Under the pieces are notes generated by a model, which was not told where the DNA came from, did no database searches, and was given only the letters and a program-made list of their open reading frames with translations. From assembly GCA_026985625.1 (NCBI GenBank), contig JALSQC010000153.1, positions 1 to 12,563 on the forward strand: 12,563 bases of DNA. The letters run 5' to 3'. Shown here one piece after another: positions 6,003 through 12,563 of this stretch (the stretch's first letter is position 1; every line of letters starts with the position of its first letter). This DNA is from Bacteroidales bacterium. Its GTDB lineage: Bacteria; Bacteroidota; Bacteroidia; Bacteroidales; JAFGXI01. Made by a program: the position numbers and the translations under genes.

Positions 6003-7532
6003 TTATTTATTTATTATTATTTGTCTTGTTATTATATTATTATCCGAACGAAAAACAATAGAATATATTCCTGCACTTAAATTTTGAGTGTTTACAATTA
6101 TTTTTTGTTCGGTATTTTCTAAGACTATATGCTTTGTTATTAACGATTGTCCTATTTGGTTTATAAACGATAGGTAGTAATTGTTACCTTTTGTACCTGT
6201 TAATTGTAACTTAACATTGTCGTAAGCAGGATTATTAATTATTGTAAAATTATCTTCTTTAGAAAGTAATCCCGAAGAACAATCTGACGATATTATATTA
6301 AATGTTTTACTGTTTCCGTTAAAGTCTGTTTGCGACAGGCGGTAATAAACATTTTTGTTTAATAAATCAGCATCGTAATACTCATAATTATTTATTTCGT
6401 TACTTGTGCCTGCTCCCGATATGTTTGCTATTGAATAAAAATATTTTCCATCGGTTGATTTCTCTAATATAAAATAATCGTTATTGATTTCGCTTGCAGT
6501 AGTCCATGTAATAAGTTTGCCACCGTCTTGACAGTGAGCTGTAAATTCTTTTAATTCTATAGGGAGAGGAGTATCTTTGCTTCCGAGTGTAAATTTATCG
6601 CTCCAAGTAAATCCATACCAAGTTGATGTTGTAAAATATGAGCCATAAGGATTTCCTGCTGTTGTAAACAGATTACTGCTTGTATTTACTGAACCGTCGA
6701 GTGGTGTCCACCACGATGATGAGCTTCCTTCGGTTACCCAATGAAAACCTTCGATTTGCGATTCGGTTAGTCCGTTTAATTCGGCATCCCAGTATTCCAT
6801 ATCAACTTTAATACCTGCGGCAACATCTAATTTTCCTATACCGGGAACTTCGTAATAACGTGCAACTCCACTTGTTGCTGTTCCTCCATAACTACCTGTT
6901 TGTATTTGGTGTCCTCTTATTATTGTTATTGTTCCAAGGTTTTGGTTTGTAGTTATTTTTATTCCTAAATTGGCGGGGTCGTAATTCGATACATTATTAA
7001 CGGTTTTGGTTGATGTAATTGTTCCTGTATTATTACCAACTACTCCCGACCCATCGGTTGATGTTATTCTGTTTGTTTCGGTTTCGTTTACAATATCGCC
7101 TGTGCTTCCTAATGCTGCTATTTTATCTTTTAAATCGAATATTCCGTTTGTCATTGTTAAATGATACGAAATATCGGTATTTTGCGATAAAAAAACTTTG
7201 TTTGATTTGTTAACTGTTAGGTTTTCGAAATTTGTTTTGTGCGAGCCTCCTATCTCTTGGTCTGTGCTACCTGTAAAAACCGTTGTTCCCGTATTATCTA
7301 TGTTGGAGTAAACATCGGTTGACCCGTTATTTATCCAATCACCTTCTAACGAAATGGTGCCATCGGAGTTTATATTACCTGCTCCCGTATTTGTGTATCC
7401 TCCATTTGCATCGCCATCAATATAAATATATGCACCTGAATTTACTACAATATTTGCTCCGTTGTTTATTAAACCTTGTGCATATATTATTGAGCTGTTT
7501 ATTAATAAAAATATTATTGTTATTATTTTCAT
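6003..7532 (-). CDS. T9SS-secreted beta-rich protein with type A sorting domain
   Basis: A 509-residue protein predicted to leave the cell through the type IX secretion system. A signal peptide (MKIITIIFLLINSSIIYAQ) takes it to the periplasm. Residues about 20-215 are Asn/Gly/Thr-rich and look like a repetitive beta structure (NNGANIVVNSGAYIYIDGDA, later TNFENLTVNKS and ISYHLTMTNGIFDL). Residues about 220-315 are a Trp-rich segment I cannot assign. Residues 321-415 form a fibronectin- or Ig-like domain with the common Bacteroidota signature LPIELKEFTA, then TTASEINNDYFILEKSTDG and YYRLSQTDFNG. Residues about 428-509 are a type A T9SS C-terminal sorting domain: FTIINNPAYDNVKLQL, the mid strand INQIGQSL, and NLSAGIYSIVF near the end. 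No catalytic motif is visible, so an adhesive or structural role is inferred. It is the first gene of a three-gene unit, 11 bases before the tail-fibre-like gene, and has a TAnnTTTG element upstream. Confidence 0.92.
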   Translation of the reverse strand: MKIITIIFLLINSSIIYAQGLINNGANIVVNSGAYIYIDGDANGGYTNTGAGNINSDGTISLEGDWINNGSTDVYSNIDNTGTTVFTGSTDQEIGGSHKTNFENLTVNKSNKVFLSQNTDISYHLTMTNGIFDLKDKIAALGSTGDIVNETETNRITSTDGSGVVGNNTGTITSTKTVNNVSNYDPANLGIKITTNQNLGTITIIRGHQIQTGSYGGTATSGVARYYEVPGIGKLDVAAGIKVDMEYWDAELNGLTESQIEGFHWVTEGSSSSWWTPLDGSVNTSSNLFTTAGNPYGSYFTTSTWYGFTWSDKFTLGSKDTPLPIELKEFTAHCQDGGKLITWTTASEINNDYFILEKSTDGKYFYSIANISGAGTSNEINNYEYYDADLLNKNVYYRLSQTDFNGNSKTFNIISSDCSSGLLSKEDNFTIINNPAYDNVKLQLTGTKGNNYYLSFINQIGQSLITKHIVLENTEQKIIVNTQNLSAGIYSIVFRSDNNIITRQIIINK

Positions 7533-7558
7533 TTTTTTTATGTTTCACATTATAATTA

Positions 7559-7566
7559 CAAATATA
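7559..7566 (-). promoter_or_regulatory. Bacteroidota -7 promoter element for the exported-protein cassette
   Basis: On the minus strand TATATTTG matches the TAnnTTTG consensus exactly, 26 bases before the ATG of the T9SS cargo gene. No clear TTTG -33 element is present at the usual distance. The element touches an inverted repeat, TAACAAT at 7565-7571 and ATTGTTA at 7579-7585 (7-bp arms, 7-base spacer), which sits between the -7 and -33 positions and could bind a regulator; the AT richness makes this tentative. Confidence 0.45.
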
Positions 7567-7647
7567 ACAATAACATTAATTGTTACATAATTTTTTTGAT
7601 GAAACTACATATTTTAATGACTAAATAGAGAAAATTACAGATAAAGA

Positions 7648-8064
7648 TTATTCTCCTATTATTTTTACAAGAACTCTTTTTTTTCGTTTACCATCGAATT
7701 CGCCATAAAATATTTGTTCCCAAGGTCCAAAATCTAGCTTTCCGTTTGTAACTGCAACAACAACTTCGCGCCCCATAATTGTTCGTTTTAAATGAGCATC
7801 GCCATTATCTTCGAAAGTATTGTGGTTATATCGCGAATATGGTAATTCCGGAGCTAAACCCTCGAGCCATCTTTCAAAATCTTTGTGTAATCCGGGTTCG
7901 TCGTCATTAATAAAAACACTTGCAGTAATGTGCATTGCATTTACAAGCACAAAGCCTTCTTTTATTCCACTGTTTAATAAACAAGCATTAACATCGGGAG
8001 TTATATTTACAAAACCTCTACGAGATGGTATATTAAACCATAGTTCTTTTCTGTATGATTTCAT
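7648..8064 (-). CDS. YjbQ/UPF0047 family protein
   Basis: A 138-residue cytoplasmic protein of the YjbQ family (UPF0047), full length for the group. Diagnostic segments are MHITASVFINDDEPGL (44-59), DFERWLEGLAP (62-72), FEDNGDAHLKRTIMG (84-98) and GPWEQIFYGEFDGKR (113-127), ending in RVLVKIIGE. Conserved His45 and His91 lie where the family keeps its probable metal-binding or active-site residues. Family members such as E. coli YjbQ show weak thiamine-phosphate synthase activity, so databases often name them secondary thiamine-phosphate synthase; the true role is unsettled. It begins 3 bases after the phosphohexomutase stop, in the same direction, so it is almost certainly co-transcribed and perhaps translationally coupled. 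The context gives no support for a role in thiamine synthesis. Confidence 0.95.
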   Translation of the reverse strand: MKSYRKELWFNIPSRRGFVNITPDVNACLLNSGIKEGFVLVNAMHITASVFINDDEPGLHKDFERWLEGLAPELPYSRYNHNTFEDNGDAHLKRTIMGREVVVAVTNGKLDFGPWEQIFYGEFDGKRKKRVLVKIIGE

Positions 8065-8067
8065 AAT

Positions 8068-9789
8068 TTAAAATTTTAATTCTTTTTTTATATTTTCTAT
8101 TTTATTATTTAGGTTATTATTAACGTCATCAAATTCGTTAATATTTTTTAGTTTTGTATTTACACTAATATAAAATTTTATTTTTGGTTCGGTTCCCGAT
8201 GGGCGTATTGATATTTTTGTATCATCGCTTGTAATAAATTGTAATACATTTGATTTAGGTAATGTAATTTTAGTTGATTTATTATTTTTTAAATCCAATT
8301 TAATAGATTTCTGATAATCATATATTTTTATTATATTGTGGTTATTTATTTTTTCGGGAGGATTATTACGTAATTTATCCATAATTTTTTTAATTTCTTC
8401 GGTTCCTGTTTTTCCTTTTTTTACCAATGATATAAGGGTTTCTTTATAAAATCCGTAAGTTTTATAAATATCTGTTAAAACATCTAAAATAGTTTTATTT
8501 TTATCGGCATAAAAAGCAAAAGCTTCGGCTATTAACGAGCAAGATATTATGGCATCTTTATCGCGAACAAAATCTCCGGCAAGGTATCCGTAACTTTCTT
8601 CGCCTCCTGCTATAAAAGTTTTTTTATTTTCGTTTTTCTTAATAATATCGGCAATATATTTAAATCCTGTTAAAACATTAAATATATCGACATTATAGCT
8701 GTGAGCTATTTTTGTTAAAAGGTCTGTGGTAACAATTGTTTTAACTATATATTCTTTTCCTGTGAGTTTATTATTTTCTTTCCATCTCGACAATATATAG
8801 TTTATAATTATTGTTCCTGTTTGATTTCCGTTAAGTAATATAAATTTATTGTTTTTATCTTTAATTGCTATTCCTACTCTATCGGCATCGGGGTCGGTAG
8901 CAAGAACAAGGTCGGCATTAATGTTTTCGGCATATTTTATTGCCATTTCAAGTGCTGATTTTTCTTCGGGGTTTGGAGATTCTACTGTTGGAAAGTTTCC
9001 GTCGGTTATTGCTTGTTCTTTTACAATGTTTACGTTTTTAAATCCTAAATTTTTAAGAGCTTTTGGAACTAATGTTATTCCTGTTCCGTGTAATGGAGTA
9101 TAAACTATTTTAATGTTTCTTTGGTTTTTTATTTGGTTTGGACTTAATGATAATGATTTTATTTTATCAAGATAAATATTATCAATATCTTCGCCTATTA
9201 TATTTATTAGTTCTTTTTTTGCACTAAAGTTAATATCTTTTATTTTTAATTTTTTTACTTCGCTTATTACATTTTTGTCGTGAGGTGAAATTAACTGTGC
9301 CCCATCGTTCCAATATGCTTTAAACCCGTTGTATTCTTTTGGATTATGCGATGCTGTAATTACAATGCCTCCGTTACATGATAAATGTCTAACGGCAAAT
9401 GATAACTCGGGTGTTGGACGTAAATCGGAAAAAAGATAAACGATAAAATTATTTGCCGAGAATATATCTGCTGATATTTGTGCAAAATATTTACTGTTAT
9501 TTCTGCTATCGTAAGCTATTGCTATTTTATGATTTTTATTTTTGGCTGTTTTTTTTATATAATTACAAAATCCTTGTGCTGCAAGTCCAACGGTATATTT
9601 ATTCATTTTGTTTGTTCCTACTCCCATTATTCCTCGCAGTCCTCCGGTGCCAAATTCCAAATCTTTATAAAAAGATTCGATTAAATTATTATCATTTTTA
9701 TTTAATAATTTTTTAACTTTTTGTTTTGTTTCGTTATCAAAGTCGCTTGATAACCAATATTTTGCTTTTTCTATTATATATTTTTCCAT
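8068..9789 (-). CDS. Phosphoglucomutase/phosphomannomutase (alpha-D-phosphohexomutase)
   Basis: A 573-residue cytoplasmic enzyme that interconverts hexose 1- and 6-phosphates, feeding glycogen, nucleotide-sugar and surface-polysaccharide synthesis. All four family signatures are present: the substrate loop FGTGGLRG (46-53); the phosphoserine loop TASHNP (145-150), with catalytic Ser147, followed by KEYNGFKAYW; the metal loop DPDADR (299-304); the sugar-binding loop GGEESYG (395-401); and the C-terminal phosphate-binding loop RPSGTEPK (529-536). The length, the FGTGGLRG start and the KEYNGFKAYW extension after the active site match the longer PgcA/PGM2-like branch rather than the roughly 450-residue ManB/GlmM types, so glucose phosphate is the more likely substrate. 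The exact specificity cannot be read from the sequence. YjbQ follows 3 bases later. The start at 9789 follows a 61-base gap after the SpoIIE-sensor gene. Confidence 0.95.
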   Translation of the reverse strand: MEKYIIEKAKYWLSSDFDNETKQKVKKLLNKNDNNLIESFYKDLEFGTGGLRGIMGVGTNKMNKYTVGLAAQGFCNYIKKTAKNKNHKIAIAYDSRNNSKYFAQISADIFSANNFIVYLFSDLRPTPELSFAVRHLSCNGGIVITASHNPKEYNGFKAYWNDGAQLISPHDKNVISEVKKLKIKDINFSAKKELINIIGEDIDNIYLDKIKSLSLSPNQIKNQRNIKIVYTPLHGTGITLVPKALKNLGFKNVNIVKEQAITDGNFPTVESPNPEEKSALEMAIKYAENINADLVLATDPDADRVGIAIKDKNNKFILLNGNQTGTIIINYILSRWKENNKLTGKEYIVKTIVTTDLLTKIAHSYNVDIFNVLTGFKYIADIIKKNENKKTFIAGGEESYGYLAGDFVRDKDAIISCSLIAEAFAFYADKNKTILDVLTDIYKTYGFYKETLISLVKKGKTGTEEIKKIMDKLRNNPPEKINNHNIIKIYDYQKSIKLDLKNNKSTKITLPKSNVLQFITSDDTKISIRPSGTEPKIKFYISVNTKLKNINEFDDVNNNLNNKIENIKKELKF

Positions 9790-9800
9790 AATTATATTAT

Positions 9801-9826
9801 ATAAACATTTAAGTATTAATGTTTAT
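9801..9826. repeat. Inverted repeat upstream of the phosphohexomutase
   Basis: ATAAACATT at 9801-9809 and AATGTTTAT at 9818-9826 form 9-bp perfect arms around an 8-base spacer, 12 bases before the hexomutase ATG (read on the minus strand). It could be an operator, or a weak terminator for the SpoIIE-sensor gene that ends 25 bases earlier. It has no adjacent T run and is wholly AT-rich, so a chance origin is possible. Confidence 0.4.
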
Positions 9827-9850
9827 TGTAAAAATATTTTGTTATAATAA

Positions 9851-12563
9851 TTATAATCTAAGTCCTATTACAACAATATCGTCAATTTGTTCGTATGGCT
9901 CGTTGGTATTTGGATTGATATATGCTTTCCAGTCTTCTATTGCTTTGTTTATTGCTTGTTTTTGTTCGGCCATTGTATTTTCTTGCATCGACATTAAAAT
10001 ACGTTTAAAAGGTTTATATTTGAATTTTTTTCCTTTTGGTCCGCCAAACTGGTCGGCAAATCCATCAGAGAACATATATATTGTATCGCCTTTTTGATAA
10101 TTAATTTGGTTTAATGTAAAATCGTCCATTTTAAGATAAATTGCTATTGGCATTTTATCGGCTTTTATTTCGTAAAGAATATAATCGCCTCCTTCGTCGA
10201 GCGATTTTACTTCGTTACCGTTATTTATTTCTACAGGAGGTAAATCTCTATGACGTATTATATACAATGGGTTGTTAGCTCCTGAGAATTGTAAATAATT
10301 ATTTTCCAAATCTACAACTGTTAAAGCCATATCCATACCGTCTTTTTGTTCGCCTTCGGCTCCTGTTTGTTGCAACGATTGAATTACATCTTCCCTCATA
10401 TTATTTAATATAAGATTAGATTGATATATTTTTCGTTCTACAACAATCTCGTTTAAAAAGCTAACTCCTAACATGCTCATAAATGCTCCCGGCACTCCAT
10501 GTCCCGTGCAATCGGCTGCTGTAATAACAAGTTTTGTTGGTATTCCGTTATTGTTATTTATAATTGATGCCCAGTAATAGTCTCCGCTAACAATATCTTT
10601 TGGTTTAAATAGAATAAAATGTTCGGGAACCGATTTGGTAACATGATCCTCCGGTGGTAAAATAGCTCTCTGTATACGTTTTGCATAATGAATACTGTCG
10701 GTAATTTCTTGATGTATTTCTTCGATATGTTCTTTTTGTTTTAATACTAAATCGCGTTGTGCAGCAATTTCGTCGCGTTGTGCAGTAATTTCTTCGTTTG
10801 CTTTTCTTATTTCTGCTGTTCTTTCTAATACTATTTTTTCTAGTTGTTCTTTTTCTTTAACCAGTCGTCGCGAATTTAATTTTACTATTATGTAAATAAC
10901 TAATATAAAACCTATTACATATAAAATGTAGGCCCACATTGTTCTATACCATGGTGGTAATATTGTAAAAGTAAATTTAGCCGGTTTGCTTTCGACTCCA
11001 AAAATATTACGTGCTTTTACATAAAACGTATAATCGCCTTCGTAAAGGTTGTTTTTTGTTGTTCGTGTTTCTGTTGTCCATTTAGACCATCGAGTATCGT
11101 TACCCTCTAAAAATACACTATATTGTAAAGGTTCGTTTTGATTGAAATAGTTAGCCGAATATTCAAATATTAAGTTATTATCTTTATATGGTATTTCTAT
11201 ATTTTCTGATGTTTCTTGTTTGTTAACAGGCACTTTTATTGTGTCGTTTCCAAATATTGTTTCAATGTAATTTGTTCCGTAAAATACTACCGAATCTTCG
11301 TTTAGAGATGTTTTTCGTATTAAGGTTGTATATGTTTCGTTTAAATTGTATTTAATATTTGGATTAATAGTATAAAGGTTGTCGTTAACATAAAAATATT
11401 TATTTTTATCAGGAGAAATAAAAATACCTATTTCGAATAGGTTGTTTGGAATTTGTCTGTATATTATTTTGTTATTTTTAACAATTTTATTTTTATCAAA
11501 AGTTTCAGACTCTATCCAATATTTTTTATTTTTTTCATCTACTATAGAAAAATAATATTCGTTATTAACAAATATAAACCCTCCTAAAGATATTTGTTTT
11601 TTATAAAATTGATTTCCTAAAGAAGAATCGGGTTGGAATATGTCTTTTTCTTTATCGTAAGAATATATTCCATTTTGTGTTGCTAAATACAGTTTGTTAT
11701 TAAATATTGAAAAATTTAATCTTTTTAAAGATGGTATTCCTTTATTTGAATAATAGTGAGATATTTTTTCGTCGGCTAAATAATTTGTTACTTTAAAAAC
11801 TCCATCGTGATCGGAACTTAGCCACAGGTCGCCTTCTTTTGTTTCTATAATTTCTTTTATAAGGACTCCCAAACTGTTTATTTTTTTTACACTATACCAT
11901 TTTTTATCTTTATATCTAAATATAGCTATTCCCGAGGGATAACCAACAATAACAACTCCGGGATTTATTTTAGAAGCATACAATTTATAACAATTAAATC
12001 TTATTTTATGATTTTCTAATCCTATAAGATTTTCTTCAATATTTTTTACATTGTTATTTTCGTCTATTGAAAAGACTCCTTGTAAAGTTCCTATTAATAA
12101 TATTTTTTTGTCGTCGTCGTTAATAATGCACGATGACCAAACTTGATTATTAATTTGATTTATTTTTTTAAATGATTTTAAATTATTTTCGTCGGGACTA
12201 GAAAAAAATACTCCGAAATCGGTACCTATATAAATGTTATTATTAAAGAAATTAACATCGTTTATGCCTCCCTTTATACCATTTTGTTTATTAAATCGCC
12301 ATATAGGTTTGTTATAGTCGATACGAGAAATTCCGTTTGAATTTAGTGCTAACCATATAGGACCTGATTTATTTTGAAACAAATATGTTATTTGATTATC
12401 TAAAATACCAAATTTTGTATTTATTTTATATAGTAACTCTCCTTTAGGGTTAAAAATAAGAAGACCTTGTTCTCCAAATAACGTTGCTACAGCAAAATTA
12501 CCATCGTATAATTTAATAAAATGATATATTGCCGCTGATTTCGTTAGATTACTTACTCCTTCG
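9851..12563 (-). CDS. Membrane sensor with propeller, Y_Y_Y and SpoIIE phosphatase domains, N-terminus cut by window edge
   Basis: A signalling protein predicted to sense a periplasmic cue and dephosphorylate a cytoplasmic partner. The frame stays open to 12563, so about 903 residues are visible and the true start lies outside; the TTG at 12380-12382 is not the start, because Reg_prop sequence (GILDNQITYLF, then GPIWLALNSNGISRID) runs straight through it. In order: beta-propeller repeats (12563 to about 11250), with units such as NNIYIGTDFGVFF, ILLIGTLQGVFSID and GDLWLSSDHDGVFKV; a Y_Y_Y domain (about 11240-10950, LQYSVFLEGNDTRWSKW); one TM segment (about 10941-10877, MWAYILYVIGFILVIYIIV); a coiled coil (about 10876-10670, with the tandem EITAQRDEIAAQRD); and a SpoIIE/PP2C phosphatase (about 10640-9851). 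The phosphatase keeps its metal-binding motifs: SGDYYW (10571-10588), ADCTGHG (10496-10516), DGMD (10331-10342) and SDGFADQFGG (near 10040-10070). It has no kinase or DNA-binding domain. Relatives often act on anti-sigma-factor antagonists, but no such partner is seen here. Confidence 0.93.
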   Translation of the reverse strand, partial: EGVSNLTKSAAIYHFIKLYDGNFAVATLFGEQGLLIFNPKGELLYKINTKFGILDNQITYLFQNKSGPIWLALNSNGISRIDYNKPIWRFNKQNGIKGGINDVNFFNNNIYIGTDFGVFFSSPDENNLKSFKKINQINNQVWSSCIINDDDKKILLIGTLQGVFSIDENNNVKNIEENLIGLENHKIRFNCYKLYASKINPGVVIVGYPSGIAIFRYKDKKWYSVKKINSLGVLIKEIIETKEGDLWLSSDHDGVFKVTNYLADEKISHYYSNKGIPSLKRLNFSIFNNKLYLATQNGIYSYDKEKDIFQPDSSLGNQFYKKQISLGGFIFVNNEYYFSIVDEKNKKYWIESETFDKNKIVKNNKIIYRQIPNNLFEIGIFISPDKNKYFYVNDNLYTINPNIKYNLNETYTTLIRKTSLNEDSVVFYGTNYIETIFGNDTIKVPVNKQETSENIEIPYKDNNLIFEYSANYFNQNEPLQYSVFLEGNDTRWSKWTTETRTTKNNLYEGDYTFYVKARNIFGVESKPAKFTFTILPPWYRTMWAYILYVIGFILVIYIIVKLNSRRLVKEKEQLEKIVLERTAEIRKANEEITAQRDEIAAQRDLVLKQKEHIEEIHQEITDSIHYAKRIQRAILPPEDHVTKSVPEHFILFKPKDIVSGDYYWASIINNNNGIPTKLVITAADCTGHGVPGAFMSMLGVSFLNEIVVERKIYQSNLILNNMREDVIQSLQQTGAEGEQKDGMDMALTVVDLENNYLQFSGANNPLYIIRHRDLPPVEINNGNEVKSLDEGGDYILYEIKADKMPIAIYLKMDDFTLNQINYQKGDTIYMFSDGFADQFGGPKGKKFKYKPFKRILMSMQENTMAEQKQAINKAIEDWKAYINPNTNEPYEQIDDIVVIGLRL

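Noticed and set aside
7019..7555. Plus-strand open frames rich in Leu, Tyr and Arg (7019-7213 and 7283-7555)
   Set aside because: They are antisense to the T9SS cargo gene, and their odd composition is what complementing its Asn/Gly/Thr-rich codons produces.
12380..12382. TTG as the start of the SpoIIE sensor, giving an 843-residue protein
   Set aside because: The same frame continues to the window edge with typical propeller sequence (FGEQGLLIFNPKGELLY, then GILDNQITYLF), so the gene is cut by the edge and does not start here.

Overview
The window looks like chromosomal DNA from a low-GC member of the Bacteroidota (Bacteroidetes). This rests on a C-terminal type IX secretion (T9SS) sorting domain, SprB-type adhesin repeats, a Reg_prop/Y_Y_Y propeller sensor of the kind typical of this phylum, Sec signal peptides often ending just before Gln, AT-rich intergenic DNA, and -7 elements matching the phylum's TAnnTTTG consensus. 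I cannot place it more narrowly. No rRNA, tRNA, CRISPR array, transposase or integrase was seen.

Layout. (1) 1-2570, minus strand: a two-gene unit with a small secreted protein (2052-2570) followed by a large secreted protein with SprB repeats (2055 to beyond position 1). The large gene appears to start at a TTG overlapping the upstream stop, and it runs off the left edge. (2) 2690-4162, plus strand: cysS, divergent from unit 1. (3) 4163-4508: a 346-base convergent intergenic region with three palindromic elements, one shaped like a minus-strand terminator. (4) 7532-4509, minus strand: three tightly packed genes for exported proteins, namely a T9SS cargo protein, a tail-fibre-like protein with GNVGIGTTSP-type repeats and a beta-rich end, and a 119-residue protein resembling a module usually found at the C-terminus of longer fibre-like proteins. 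(5) 9789-7648, minus strand: a phosphohexomutase gene followed 3 bases later by a YjbQ/UPF0047 gene. (6) 12563-9851, minus strand: a membrane sensor-phosphatase (propeller, Y_Y_Y, one TM segment, coiled coil, SpoIIE-type PP2C phosphatase), cut by the right edge.

How the parts fit. Units 1 and 4 make surface or secreted proteins. At least one of these (6003-7532) is sent out through T9SS, and the SprB-repeat protein is probably another, although its C-terminus lies outside the window. cysS, the hexomutase and YjbQ are housekeeping metabolism. The SpoIIE protein is a signalling protein whose target cannot be told from this window. No known defence system or prophage is present. The least conventional parts are the three-gene exported cassette, with its stand-alone fibre-type module, and the small protein translationally coupled to the SprB-repeat adhesin.
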